NCBI GenBank assembly: GCA_009760855.2
Contig: WPIO01000161.1
Coordinates: 267,501 to 331,500, forward strand
Origin: Cristatella mucedo
Taxonomy: Eukaryota; Bryozoa; Phylactolaemata; Cristatellidae
Length of the DNA: 64,000 nucleotides
Reading direction: 5' to 3'
Each line of letters starts with the position of its first letter. Position 1 is the stretch's first letter. Made by a program: the position numbers and the translations under genes. This document shows, in pieces, positions 1-13,700 of the stretch. The notes below the pieces were generated by a model. It was not told the origin of the DNA, searched no databases, and saw only the letters and a program-made list of their open reading frames with translations.

Positions 1-632
1 ATTATTGTAATTCCCTATTGGCTGGGCTGCCAAAGAAAGCTATTAGGCCACTGCAGCTGACTATGAATATGGCTGCAAGGCTAGTCTTCAAGTCCCAGAG
101 GTTTGAGCACGTGTCTCCTTTCCTGAAAGAGCTAGGATGGTTGCCCGGTGAGCAAAGGATACAGAGCAAAGTTCTTACGCTGACCCACATGGCCCACCAC
201 GGCTTGACTTCTTCGTACCTAGCTGAACTGCTGCATCTGTTTCAGCCTGTTTGTGCCCTCAGGTCCTGTATGGACAATAAATTAGCTGTCCCATTCCTCC
301 GCTTAAAGACAGTTGGCAACAGAAGCTTTAGGTCTGCAGGTCCTAGACTGTGGAACTCGCTTCCACAATTCTTACGAAACGACAACTACTCTCATACTGC
401 CGACTATGGTACATCTTTTTCAGTGGTCCTGAGCTGCAACTTCTATGCTACTCACTACCTCAACTGCTCTCCTGACTCTGTCATGCTTCCCACTTTCTCT
501 TTGTTGCGTGAGACGAAGTCTGTTGGCTACCGAATGCGTACCAAAAGCCGCTTAAGCTGTGAGTGAGCTATTCAAAACTCTCCTGCGTAACACCCACATG
601 GTCTTTATGACTTTGTGGATTTACAGTCGCAG
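1..632 (+). mobile_element. L2-B LINE, 3' fragment
   Basis: Reads the C-terminal part of an L2-clade reverse transcriptase: GLPKKAIRPLQLTMNMAA, FRSAGPRLWNSLPQFLR, to a stop near 566, then a 3' tail ending in a CATA/CA microsatellite. Near-identical to 25680-26300. It is cut by the left edge and lies in a gene A intron. Confidence 0.85.
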
Positions 633-642
633 ATATATACAT

Positions 643-688
<46 letters not shown>

Positions 689-690
689 TT
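632..690. repeat. (CATA)n-(CA)n microsatellite at L2-B tail
   Basis: Tandem ACAT units followed by CA dinucleotides, attached to the L2-B 3' end. Confidence 0.9.
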
Positions 691-1217
691 ACAACTCTAC
701 CTAAGGTTTGCATGATCGGTTACAGCTTTCCATCCTGGTTTCGAGTTGGCATTGCGTCCACTATTAACTCTGCCAATTTACCACAACTCAATTACTTGTA
801 GTGTTGTTGCCGAAGTCTGACAGTTGGCCGATTAGTACCCGATCAATTCTGTTAACCATCGCTGTAACTGCCGGAATCCAGTGACTCTTCAAGCAGCCGA
901 AAACAGAAGTTGAGGCATCCAGTGATTGTGCGAGGGGGAGGAGTATGGATAGCAGTGCTCTTTAGCAGCACAAGCTGGCTTCCTCCTCTGTTCACTGCAT
1001 TGTCTTTTGCAAAAGCTCCGAGGTCAGTTCGTTAAAGCTCAAACGGAGACCAGAATGGAGGTCTAGGGGAAGGCAGTCGATGAATGCGCGTGCTCCGGTG
1101 CACCGAGGCCGCACTGGCCGCTTCAGCCATGCTGAACTGGAACTGGCATGCACGCTACTGGCTACCACGCTGAACTGGCATGCACTGGTTGCTGACGAGT
1201 CACTTGACGATTTCTAG

Positions 1218-1309
1218 CTGCAGTTTTCAGGGTGCCCGTCAAGCTGCCGTCACCTCAGCGGGGAGCCATCCGGGTTCGAGTGGTACAAGGCTCGCTCGTC
1301 GATCAGACG
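1218..1309 (+). CDS. Gene A exon: start of macro domain (beta1)
   Basis: The acceptor is TTTCTAG before 1218 and the donor is GTAGGT at 1310. Two bases complete a phase-1 codon and the exon ends in phase 0, exactly as in the gene B exon 56037-56125 (92 versus 89 nt). The product ends in [16 protein letters not shown], the first strand of a macro domain. A second acceptor (TTTTCAG before 1231) would break the phase match with gene B, so I preferred 1218. Confidence 0.72.
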
Positions 1310-3812
1310 GTAGGTGGCTGCCGCGCCTGCCTGCTTGTGGCGACCCAGCGCAAAGCCAAAGCTGCCTATTATGCTGCTGGCACCTTTTAGGCCGACGCCT
1401 ACATCGTGCCGGTCCACTCGAGCCTCGACCTTGCTCAGGGGCATGTGTCGCAGTCGCTGCTGCAGCGAACCGGGCCCGTGCTGCAGCAGCTGCTCTGTCA
1501 GTGCCATCCGAGAGGCATTGCCGAGGGCGCCGTTGGAGTGGTCAGCGCGCCGCCTGGACTGGCGTGCAAGCTAGTGTTCTTCGTCCACTGCCCTGACACG
1601 AAGCGAAGTGCCAATGCGGAAGCTGTGAGTAATGATTCTCGTGCGACCGCCCTGCGACCAAGCGCTGCGTTGCGCAGGAGCAGCAGTTGCAGCCTCGGCT
1701 GCTCCTTATCTACGGCTGCACGGGTAGGCCAGAGAAGTAAGAGAAGGTGACCTAGCCGAGGACTAAGCACTCTGCAAGTTATACATCGAATGCCTAGCAA
1801 TCCTGAAATGTGTGAGCAGCCACTGTAATTCCCTGTTACCCAAAAAAAAGCTATCAAGCAATGCTACCCATCTGCTGTGATCGAAAAGAGAGACAGACAG
1901 ACAGACAGGGAGAGAGACAGAGACAGAACAGAGATTAGAATCTCATACCCCCAGTATCTCCATGCCTTGCGTTAAGCACACCTAACGAGCTGGCCTTCTA
2001 CCCCAAATAACAGCTATGGCTGGAATAATTGGGAGCAGTGATCACTATACCGGGTGTGGCTGCCTGATGCAGACAGCTCAGCCATCGGCAGCACATTGGC
2101 TGAGCAAGTGCCCTCAAACGGCTACAAGTGCATGCTCTATGGTGGATCGCCAAGGGGATGGGTGGCCCACCCAGCCTGCAGACTATGCGTTATGCACTCC
2201 TTGCTATGATGAATGGATCCGTCTGTAGGGGCGACCTCTCTCCCCGACAGCGGTGCAGCATCGCACTTGCCCCCTCCCCCTCCCCCCCCCCCGATCGGCA
2301 GTAGTCTCGCACCCTGCGATCGGCAACACTCTGCGGGCTGAGTTGCGATGCTTTCCACCGGCCCGGAGGAGCCACTTCCTGTTCGCTGCAAATCTTGTCC
2401 AGCAGAGCAGAGCCGAAGGCCCCTTGAAAAATGGCAGTCAAGTGACATCGAATCTTCTGCACGGTGTGCCCGAGCAGCTCCTAGCGTCCTGTTTTTGTAG
2501 TTGCTCTTGAGTCTCTACCGAGAGTGCCTGCAAGTGACCGAATCGAAAGGACTCGCATCGCTGGCAATGCCTGCCGTCGGCACGGGCTTCGGTCACTTCA
2601 CTCCCGATGCCTCTGCGAGAGCTCTTTTTGACGGCATTCGTCAGCACGAAGCGAGCGGCCTCAGTGCGTCGCCGTCGAAGCAGCCGCTGAGCCTGATCGT
2701 CGCCATCTTTGACCCTCAGATGCTGGCCGTATGTTGAGCGGCTGGAGTGCGCCCGAGTTGGCATCGTCTATCGCCAGCTTCACCGCACAATTGTCCCAAG
2801 CTACTCTTGCTCGGTCTGCAGCTGCTGCTGGCCAAATGATGACTATGTAGTCTACATGACATGATGACAGATCATGATATCATGATGACATACTGTGGCT
2901 GCAGCGTCTGGGCCAGAGGCCACCGCCGTGCGCCCCTTTCTTTAACCCGTACTTCCTGAAACTCTGTAAGGCGTCGCTCGCGTGCACCCAGGACCGTGAC
3001 TTAGCAGGGTTTACTGCGCAGCGATCCGCTCGTTTGCTTTTCCGACTGCTTCGAGCGAACTCGTACCGCAGGCATACCGGAGAAGTGGATTGGAAGGAGC
3101 TGTGCCAGCCATCGCTGGTGCAGTCACCTCTGGGAGTGCAGCGGCCGCCCCGGCCAGCGGTGGTGCCGGTGGACAGGTGATCTCCGCCGAGCGCGGCACG
3201 GAAATCGGCACCGCATGGAGGACGAAGCTGGTAGCTAAAGACAGCCGCAACGGGGGCACTGCAGGTACGATGTTGAGAGATAAAATGCCATGGTCGTACG
3301 AGATTGAGCACCAGCTGGAGCCGCTTTAGTGGACCGCTAGCTACCCTGTAAGCTTAGCATTGCATTATGGGCTTGAGCATTTGATTTGTGTGCCACTTTC
3401 CTGGGCCGCCGCCTTCCCGGGGCACTCGCTGTGCGACGATGACATGTGAGCAGCACAAGTGTGCAGCAAGTGTCGCTCCTTCTCTGCCAAGAAGCTGCTG
3501 CTTCTGTAGTCCCCTCGTCAGAGGTTGTTTACGTCAGAGGCCGTAAGGCTGCTTCTACCGTTTACCCCGAGGTCAGAAGAGAATAGTAATTGAGGGGGAG
3601 AAGTTAATTTTTCGTAATGCCCTTCTGGTTTGTCCCAGTGGTTAAGGCTCTTGGCTCATCAAAGGTCAAGGTGAATCTATGATGACCAAGGTCATGGGCT
3701 TGAGCCCCCTGGCGTATGTGAAGCACCTGAATAGAGAGTAAGTTCTGTGTGTGCACTGTGTGTGTATATGTGTGTGTGCGCTCGTGCGTGTGTGTAGTGC
3801 ACAAAGAGAACT

Positions 3813-3910
<98 letters not shown>

Positions 3911-4670
3911 TCGCACACACATTATATATTGCCTTGTTCACGGACAAGTACGCATGGTGCCAGCAGGTTTAGTCTTCGAGACCCGAGCCCCGGTTTTCTT
4001 CAAGCAGACACAAATGCTTAATGGTGACTAACTATGATCACTTCCAGCATTTGCGTTGCTGAGCAGTGTGCCTGCCGTTCACTTTCTTAACATGCCTGTA
4101 CAAGTAGGCTGCCAGAGCAACATGTTTCGAAGCCAAGGCCACGGACTCAAGGTCATCCGGGTGTCTGGGAGTGCCCTCGGCTCGGCAGATGCGTTTCACG
4201 GTGATAAAGCAATGTTGGTTGCATCAACCACGATGCATCGGGTGCACTTAAAAGAGGAAGTCTGTATGCTCCCAAAGCCTGGAACTCACTTCCAACTTGT
4301 GTCACGACATCCCCTGACTTGACCACATTTAAAAAGAACATAAAAACACACCTATTTAGGACAGCATTTAGTGGGTCCTTGTGATTTGTCCTTTCTGTGC
4401 TTGTGCGTGCTGACACTGTGCATGCTGCCACTAACAAAACTTTCATGCTGACCTAGCTCTCTATTGCCATCAGATAGAAACATAGTCGGTGGCTCTCAAT
4501 AGATAAACTTGCTTGGCGCTAATGTGCATGCCACCCCTAACCATGTTATTCATGTTGTTTATCAAGCACGATACCACTCACCATTCGACCGTATTTCCTT
4601 TGCAGCAAATGGAAAGCACCTAGAAAGAGATTGAGTTCTCTGAGGGCGCTTTATCAAGTGTATTCAAGTG

Positions 4671-4707
<37 letters not shown>

Positions 4708-7700
4708 AACAAGACAGACGAGTGAGGGAAGGAGCTTTTTTGCTAAGCTGCCATGGTAATGGATAGTGAACCAATGGCACGGGACCCACCCTGCCCAGGG
4801 AAGATGTATCCGGTTTTGGATGTGAATTTGGATGTGAATCCTTGTGCGTGAAACGTTCTCGAACGTTTGCAAGCTCTTGCCGAACTAGGGAACTGATTGG
4901 TCAACCGTTCATGTAAGCAGCTGCTGAAATGTGTGTACGAGTTTGTTTTTTCCTAATTTGCTGCATTGCTACGAGTGCTTGCCGACGAGTTCAGTTGAAT
5001 GTCGTCTGCTACCGACTCATAATAGACCGACTATTTCAATTTGCAGGCAGCGGTGCCGCATTGCTGCGGGTGGCTTTCTCTGCGTGCGGACCCGACAAAG
5101 ACTGCGTAGCTCGAGCACAGCAGCTCGTGCACGAGCTGTGCTCCCGAGACATGCAGTCCAAGTCGCTGAGCGACCCGAAAGGCATAATCGACGCTCTAAC
5201 AGCGGATCAAGTGAGCCTGCTCTACTCGCCGAGCGGGCTTGGTCTAGCGGTTAAGGTGCTCGCCCCGACCATGGTCTGACTGAGGTCGTGGGCTCGAGCC
5301 CCGAGGCACATGTGAAGCGCCTGAATAGAGATTAAGTCCTCTCGGAGCTCTATATAAATTAATTATTTATTTATTCACTCACCGCTCGCTCTTACCTGCC
5401 GTCCTGCATTCAACCTTGCGCAGGCAAACATTTCGAAGCAATGAGCGTTTTACACTTGGCAACACATGCAGGCGAACAGCAAGGGTTAGGCGCATAAAAG
5501 CACTAGCTTTGTGTGAGTTTGAGTGAACGAGTAGAAAGTTCGTGAGAAATCTCTTGCGTCGATCTTCGGTCATTAGGAATGCAACACGCACACACACACA
5601 CTCACTCACTCATCTTCGTGCTCACCCGTGGGTGAAGACTTGCCTGCACAAGCATGAGCAGATGCGCAGCCCGCATGCACACAAGCCTCAGCAGTGCTGC
5701 CAGCAAATGCTCTGCCACTGCTGGTATATCTTCATCGGCTGCTCTCCAAAGGTCGGGCAAGGTTCGTCCTAGCTCCTGACTTTTTCGAACAGGTTCAACC
5801 ATAGCTACACACTGGAATCCTCTGTGCCAGCTTTCGTGCAGCAGTACTACTGGCGTCAGGATAACCAGGGACCTCAAGTTGCTGATAAACAACAATAATA
5901 ATGCACTTGATAAAGTGCCCTCAGAGAACTCAAACTCTTTCTAGGCGCTTTGCATTGGCCGCAAAGGGAAACACGATTGAATGGTGAGTAATATCATGCT
6001 TGATAAACAACATGGATAATATGGTTAGGGGGTGACATGCACAGGGTCAGCATGCAAATGTGGTTAGTGGCAGCATGCACAGTGTCAGCAGGCATAAGCA
6101 AATGAAGGACACATCACAGGGACCCACTAAATGCTGTCCTAAATAAGTGTGTTTCTAAGTTCTTTTTAAATGTGGTCAAGTCAGGGATGTTCTGACGCAG
6201 GTCGGGAGGAAGTTCCAGGCTTTGAGAGCATACGAACTAAATGCACGGTCTCCAAAAGATTTGAGGTTTATACGAAGTATTGGTAGACAGTTGGATTCCG
6301 AAAAGCAGGTGGTACGATTCTTGGCCTGGTGGGGGAGTAGATCTGAGAGATAGGCTGGAGCCAAAGAATGAAGTGACCTAAAAGTGAGCGACAACTACGG
6401 GTCGAGCTGCTGCCAAGGAACACTCTCTTGCAGTGTCACTGTCTCCCAGGCTGCTGCTGCAGTGATGCACTCGAGGTAAATGGTTGACTTTGACTGCACT
6501 TTTGCTAGTGCAGCAAAATCTGGAAATTCTGTCTTCAGTCCCCAAGAGCCTGGTCATAGGAGTGAGAGTGTTGGCTTGTGCCGCTCCCTGTTCCAGCTTT
6601 GCTATGCTTGGCTTCAGAGAGCACCAGCTACTGCTCCTCGGCTCACAGCTCGACTCATTTGTCGTTAGACGCTAGCAAGCTTGCTAGCTAGCTATTCGGT
6701 CCTTGCTTTTTCACCGCAGTGGAAAGATATCGAAAGCTACGCCCAGAAAATGGACGTGGCCATAAAGCGAGGCGCCGTTAGCGGACTGCCAGCGATCGTC
6801 CTGCAGAGCCTCGATCTCGAGTCGCTACTGTGCGCAAAGGACGAGCTGGCCGAGGTTCTTCGGCAGGAGCACGTGATCAAGATGGCCGAGGACGAGCTCA
6901 TAAAGTCAGTGCAATGGCAGTACGAGCGCGGCGCAGGCGGGTGGTGCAACTACAGCCACTCCTTGAACCGGAAGCTGGAGGAGTCCCACAAGGCAGGCGG
7001 CCGGGACCGAGTCCAATACTGCACCAGCAGGGGTGCATACACCGTCAGCGTGAGCCGGCTAGTCGACTCGTGCGAGGCAGGAGTCGAGGCAGACGTCCAA
7101 GTGCGACGGCAGAGCCTCGTCGCAGGCACGTATCCCTCCTCACGCCTGTCGATGCCGCGCTCGGTCTCGTGCTTCCAGTCCTTTCACCTGCGCCGGGTTT
7201 GGGCCATTTAATATCGAAGCACCATCCCATTCTGGTGCAAGCCAACGTGGGTTTTTTCTGAACTTACTGTTGCAGACCACTTTTCTACTGGCATGCATTT
7301 ACTTGTGCGTGCGTGCGTGTGTGCGTGTGCATTTGTGTGCACGTGTGCGTACATGTGTGTGTACTTGTGTGGGAGTACCCATTCCTCCACCTACCCAGCT
7401 TTGTCAAGTGCTTGCAGAGCTTGAAATACACTTTTCTCGGCCAATAATAACTTCAGTAAAGTACTCTTTTGAGGAATCCTTGTTTGGTGCTGGTGCAGTG
7501 GCTCAGCAAGTCACCTAATTTGAACCCCTCCGCTTTAGAACAGCTATTGAACGATATCGAGAGGAGGCTAAGCCGGGTGTTAGCCTACACTAGTAGCCGA
7601 CCTGTTCAGTAAAACTCGGAGTCTTTGGAATTTGCTACAGTAGGAGAGACAGCACAAAAGCTGGGAGCCTCTATTCCTGGCCAGATAAGGGAGGTGATAA

Positions 7701-10700
7701 GAATCGTGGTAGGGTAGCGTGACATTACGCCAAATGCATACACACGCAGAGATAGTAAGCAGGTGAACAATGGAATTGCTTTTGAACTACAGCTATGTGG
7801 CTTTCTTCCTGTTAGCCTGCCCGCCATCTTTATTTTGCCAGCCTACCTTGTAACAAAGGGTGAATGGTTGTGACGATGCCGTTAGCATTGGTCCTGGAAT
7901 AGTCAGCCCAAATTTTGAAAAATCCACTTTCAGTCCTCACGATGTTTGTTTTGTGAATGGTTTTAGCAGTGACGGTTCCTTAAGTCTGCTGCTGCTTCTG
8001 CCTCGCTAGTTGTGCCATTTTACCAATTTCAGAGGCCATTTGTAGGTCTATGTCACTCCATCAAGATTGCAGCCATCCAGCTTCAACTGACTATCTAGCA
8101 AAGGCGTGGCTCCTAAGCAAACTTTTTCCTTCTTTAATTGTGCTGTCTACCTTCCTAGGATCTGTTCATACCTAACTGAGGATGCATGTGCATATCTCAA
8201 TATGTGTGGCTCGGTGCCAGAGAACTGTGCAGCACTGCATGCAGCGGTATGCTGCTTTCTTGTTTTGTTGTGTAGGTCAGGGAAATCTTGGCAACTCTCG
8301 AAAGAAGTTAAATGCTAACGAATAGATACGAATAACAACGCTCTTGTGCCATCGGTACCATAGTGTGCTTAAGGCAGTCATTATGCTAGTGTCCTGAAAA
8401 GAAGAATGATCATGTCATTGCCATATCACTAATGATAATGGTCTTATCGGTGCGTATCCTTCTTTCTCTCTAGCAATGAGCCATGTAGAGCTTAACAAAG
8501 GTCAGCTCATGAACAGGTGCCTCCTTATTCATCACATCTGATTCTCTTGACCACCTCTACCTTAAAGGCAGCCGTATTCTATAATGGTTACCACCCTAGC
8601 ATGATTTCAACGATTCACTTGGGGAAGGGATGTAGTTGGTTTCACATCAAGGGACACTGGTGCAAGTTGCCGTTTCTGTCCTCTAGATACGACGTAGTGG
8701 CTACAATCCTCAATCGCTATTCTAATAAGTTCTTAGCCCTTAGTTGAACTTCGTGCTGCCACTGTTTGGTACCTGACCCCTCAGACTGAGTTTGACGCGA
8801 CTGCAGGCTCGTGCGTTACAGGTTTTCACTGATGATTTGTGTCTTGGATAGTTATAACTTCATTAACCGTGCATGCCAAAGTAATGTGGCCACATTGATC
8901 CCTTATAAGCTGCGATGGCACGCTGGGTAAGGTGGTTGTTTTTCACGACCTCGGTCCTGCAATCGTGGGTTCGAATCCTGTAGTGGGCGATCCTTTATTG
9001 CTACTGCAAGCGGTGTTGATAGCCGTAAAGGCTCTTTTGTCATTATATAAAAGAGGCTGTAGAATCAGCTAGTATTTTTTACTCGAATGTCAGTTCATTA
9101 GTTATTTTGTCTTTTGGAGGATTGTGAATGGATGTGTTTTGTACCATATATACAGCAGCAACAATGTATCCCTCAACCTGGTCTCCGGGACCATCTTATG
9201 AAGAGATTTCTCTTAAGCAACCGTCTTCTGAATATCAGCAGATCTACACAACATTTGTTCAGAGCGTTGGTCAAGTTCGTAATGTTATCGAGGTGAGCTC
9301 AGCAAATTAAAGCATATGTCGCTTAAGCACCAAACCGCCACCTTGCAAAAGCTGCATCTTCAAGCCTTGGCAATTAATTGTGCATGTGGCAGCTTGCATA
9401 CTTTGAGATTTCTTATGTTCTGCCATCAATGCCAATCATGCGGACATAGCAACTAGTTGTAAGACTTCCTCAACCATGTGCCTACTTTGACTGTGCTTCA
9501 TTCTCTTTTTGCAAATTCTAGATGTGCTTTGTCGGCCGAACAAAATTTGACACGATTAAAGTCAAAGGGGTACCAAGTGCACTTGATAGAGCTATAATAA
9601 TAATAATAATAATACGTTTGTGTATGCTGCCACCAACCACATTTGCATGCTGACCCAGTGCATGTAACCCCTAACCATGTTATTCATTTTGTTTGTTTTT
9701 CAAGCATGATTTTACTTACTATTCTATTGCGTATCACTTTGCAGCAAATGTAAAGCGCCTAGAAAGAGATTAAGTTCTCTGAGGGCGCTTTATCAAGTGC
9801 AATATTATTATTATTATTATTATGTGTAAACTCGCAGAGAACTTAATCTCTTTCTAGGCACTTTACATTTGCTGCCTTGTTTCTTAATTTGGGCTTTGCA
9901 GAATGATTGAGACAGATCCTGATTACCTTGATGAAAGCAAGCATTTGAATTAAAGGCTTGGTTTCCCGAGTCCACCTGTAACGCAAGTTCTTTGACTGTA
10001 TTCACATTCATAAATCGGACACACCATAATAATACATACATACATACATATACTATAACACCCTCCGGTAACCCAATCTCTTTCTAGGCACTTTACATTT
10101 GCTGCAAAGGAAGCAAGATCGATGAATGTCATGCATATCATTTTGACATCATTTCAATTTCATCATTTTAACATGTCAGCATGCAAATATGGTTAGTGCC
10201 AGCATGCGCAGTGTCAGCAAGCGTGAGCACGCAAAGGACAAATAAAATGGACCTAGTAAATGCTAATGCTGTGATAACGAGACCATATTTGTCACAGACC
10301 TCTAATATGCTCATCGCCAAATCTCTATTACTTCACTGATATGCTGAAACTTTGTTGCAAATGTGTGATCCAAGAAGATCACAGTTATGCTCAGGTGTCA
10401 TGCTCCAAAGTGACAAGTCTGCCTACTTTCAGCTACATAACATTACTAAAATTCGGCCTTGTTTAGATAAGGATACCACATCTCAGTTAGTCCATGCATT
10501 TGTGACATCCCGTCTTGGCTTCTGTAACTCACTGCTTGCTGGCCTACCGGCATGTGCAATCAGGCGATTGCAGCTGGTGCAAAACTCTGCAGCTAGGCTT
10601 GTCTGTCGTGAGTGTCGCAGTTGCCACATTACACCACTTCTCGCCGACCTGCACTGGCTACCGGCCAAGCAACGTATCGACTTCGAGGTTTTTCGCTCAC

Positions 10701-13700
10701 TTTTAGGTCACTTTATTCTCTGACTTCAGCCTATCTCTCAGATCTACTCCCCCACCAGGCCAAGGATCGTACTCGTACAAACCTCAAATTCTTTTTAGAT
10801 CGTGCAGTTAGTTTGTATGCTCTCAAAGCCTGGAACTCAATCCCGACTTGCGTCAGAACGTCCCCTGACTTGACCACATTTAAAAAGAACTTAAAAACAC
10901 ACCTATTTAGGACAGCATTGAGTGGGTCCCTGTGATTTGCCCTTCATGTGCTTATGCGTGCTGACACTGCATGCTGCCACTAACCACACTTGCATGCTGA
11001 CCTTGTGCTTGTCACCCCTAACCATGTTATTCATGTTGTTTATCAAGGATGATATTACTCACCATTCAATTGTGTTTCCTTTTGCAGCAAATGTAAAGCA
11101 CCTAGAAGCAGATTGAGTTCTCTGAGGGTGCTTTATCAAGTGTATCATTATTATTTTTGTTATTATTAATGGAATGTTTATGGGGGATACCTTGGAGCTA
11201 TCAGTGGCAACCATATGCTGAGCTTATTGGCTGTTGCATGGTCTTAACTCTCTTTCTCGAGGAGGAGCCAATCACCCCAATCAAGGGGTAGGCGGTATCC
11301 TAGCAGGTGATTGTACTGCTGCTGGTGATGGACCTCTGTCCTAGTACTGTACATACTACTGCAGTCGATTCTATTCGTTGAGACCGATTAAGGTGACATA
11401 TTGTTTGACTAAGCAAACTCAGCTGCCACTTGCCAGTTCCTGATTGCTGCCTTTTTGGTCTGTGGATCTTTTGCTGGCCTAGATCACAAAATAACTTGAC
11501 TGATTGTAAATGATTAGCGTATGGTTTTGCAAGAACATTAATAAGCAGGCATTGGTCTTATGTACTGGCTGAGATTTGCCTAGAAATCCCAGGAGGCAAA
11601 GTGAATATTACGATGAGGAAATTATGCTCTGACAGCTCTGGGACTCAAGAAGATGGGAAAACAAAAAGTGAATGGGTGAGGGGCAGCAAATATGTATACA
11701 AATAAATATGTAAATATGCAACAGTATAATATACTCTGTAACAATGTCCACATTTTCCACACGTTGCACTGCTTTTGCAGCCTCTGCCAAGTTTGAGAGT
11801 ACCTAGGAAATTCAGTAATGGCTTTGCTACAATATGTGTGGCTAAGACCAGGCGAGTTCCAAGCACTGCCACCTTCGTGCAGTCAAGACTAGAAACGTAC
11901 CAAATATCCAGCAAAATTCCATTCAAATTCTCTACATTCTGCTGTTGGCTCGCCTTGCAGCAGGAATAGTGCCCAAAAGAGGTGCCGGCTTCTATTTGTC
12001 AGCTTTTCGATCGATTCAGATCAGGCGAATTCAAAATCGACCACTCTGGGAACAGTATTCAGCCCTGAAGAAGCAGACTGAAGAGAATATGACCAAAGGC
12101 TGCGGCCTGCCGGCTGAGCGCAACCTGTGGCACGGTGCTCCTGCAAACGTGATACCTCAAATCTGCAAAAACCGATTCGACAGAAGCCACAGTGGAAAAA
12201 ACGGTACTGTGCTCGACGGGCGATGCATAGATTGTGTCTGCTGCGCATCGTCGCCTCACCCCCCCCCCCCGCTGGGGGGGCTCCTAGCCCTCCTGTTTCT
12301 GTACGTTGGACAGTAATAATGCTGCCTTTTCCCAGCTGAACTCGTACCTTTGTCGTTGACGCATGCCAGCTGTTGTTTAGTTAGCCGCAGCCGACCAATG
12401 AGTCGCAGTCGAAGCGTGAGCCTGCGGACTAGCCTGCAGCACTCGGCATCAGTACCCAGGGTGTCAGATACGCAGCTGCATATATCTAATATCAGTGCCA
12501 TCGGCCGTGGTGACACTGAAAGCACCTATCCAAGCTCACTGGCACTGGCAATCTGTCAGCATGTATAGGCTCCGGTGATGTCTCGGAATTCGGCTGACTC
12601 CTCGACGATGTGGACGTTGCTGGAGGTCGGGCCTTCTCTACCTGTGCTAATGCACCAAGCATTTTAACCTGCACATGGCTGGCTGCTATTAAATAGATGC
12701 GAGAGATCAGATCTCTAGCGGGCATCAGACGGAAAACGAAGGAAGTAGTCAGTAGAGAACGAAAGTGGTGGGTTGTAGCCCTGCAGCACTTTGTCTGCCG
12801 ATGATGATTGGAGGCAGCAGAGAGCCAAGTAGCGACACGCGGCAGCATACCGAATATGCTGGCCCAAATTAATAGCAGCTGTCCGAATCGGCAGCTGTGA
12901 TCCTACACAGTTGGCTCTTGCCAGGGCTTGCTTGCCTACCACGTAGTATCGGTGAGTGTCGTGGTGTCGGGTTATCATGAGCATCGTGCCAACCTTTCCA
13001 CCAGTAGTAGGTGCCTATACCCCACTGCGCACCCAATGCAAACTACAAAGGCAGCTCCAAGAGTCAAACCGCCCTTCCCTTCGCCTGGGGTGTAGGGAGG
13101 CTGCCCTCGGCAGCAAGCCTCAAAATGGTGTGTCACCCACTATGATTGGCTGGCTTGAACAAAGGCAAGTGTCAGCTATCCTTTTAATATGTTAAGCTCT
13201 TCCCTTAACAAATCCCAGTTTATGCCGAAGCTGGCCACCAACCGTGTGTACCTGGCTGTTTGATTTCCGGCACGTATTTTAATCTGAACGATGTAAAAAA
13301 GTACAGGTCAAGCAAGCAAAACATTTTCGGCAACATAGATTCTACCGGTAATATTTCTACTAGCCCTGCCGAGCCAGGCGTCGACCCGAGTGAAAAAAGA
13401 CGACCCTAGCGCCCTTGCAGTAATGCTGGCTTATGTAGTACTGTGCTGCTGTAATACTGCAATACTGGCTGTCGAGTGTGCATGGGTGTGAACCTATATA
13501 TAAAGGTGAGGGAGCATAGTTAGTAATTCCCCCATATTCGAGACTATAATATAATATAATTTGTATAGCACCCTAAGAAAACTTAATCACTATTCAGGTG
13601 ATTCACGCTTACCACAGGGCTTGACCCCACGACCTCGGTCATCAAACGCATTCAACTTGACCTCGGTCATTAAAGACAGCAAGAGCACCCTTACCAGTGA

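Noticed and set aside
1231-1309. Gene A first exon starting at 1231 after TTTTCAG
   Set aside because: Gives phase 2 at the start while the gene B partner has phase 1; starting at 1218 matches.
3604-4021. Tyr-Ile repeat open frames
   Set aside because: Translation of the (TA)n microsatellite.
8930-9000. Functional tRNA genes (here and at other SINE heads)
   Set aside because: A and B boxes are present but the sequences are embedded in repeated SINE bodies and the cloverleaf is not intact.
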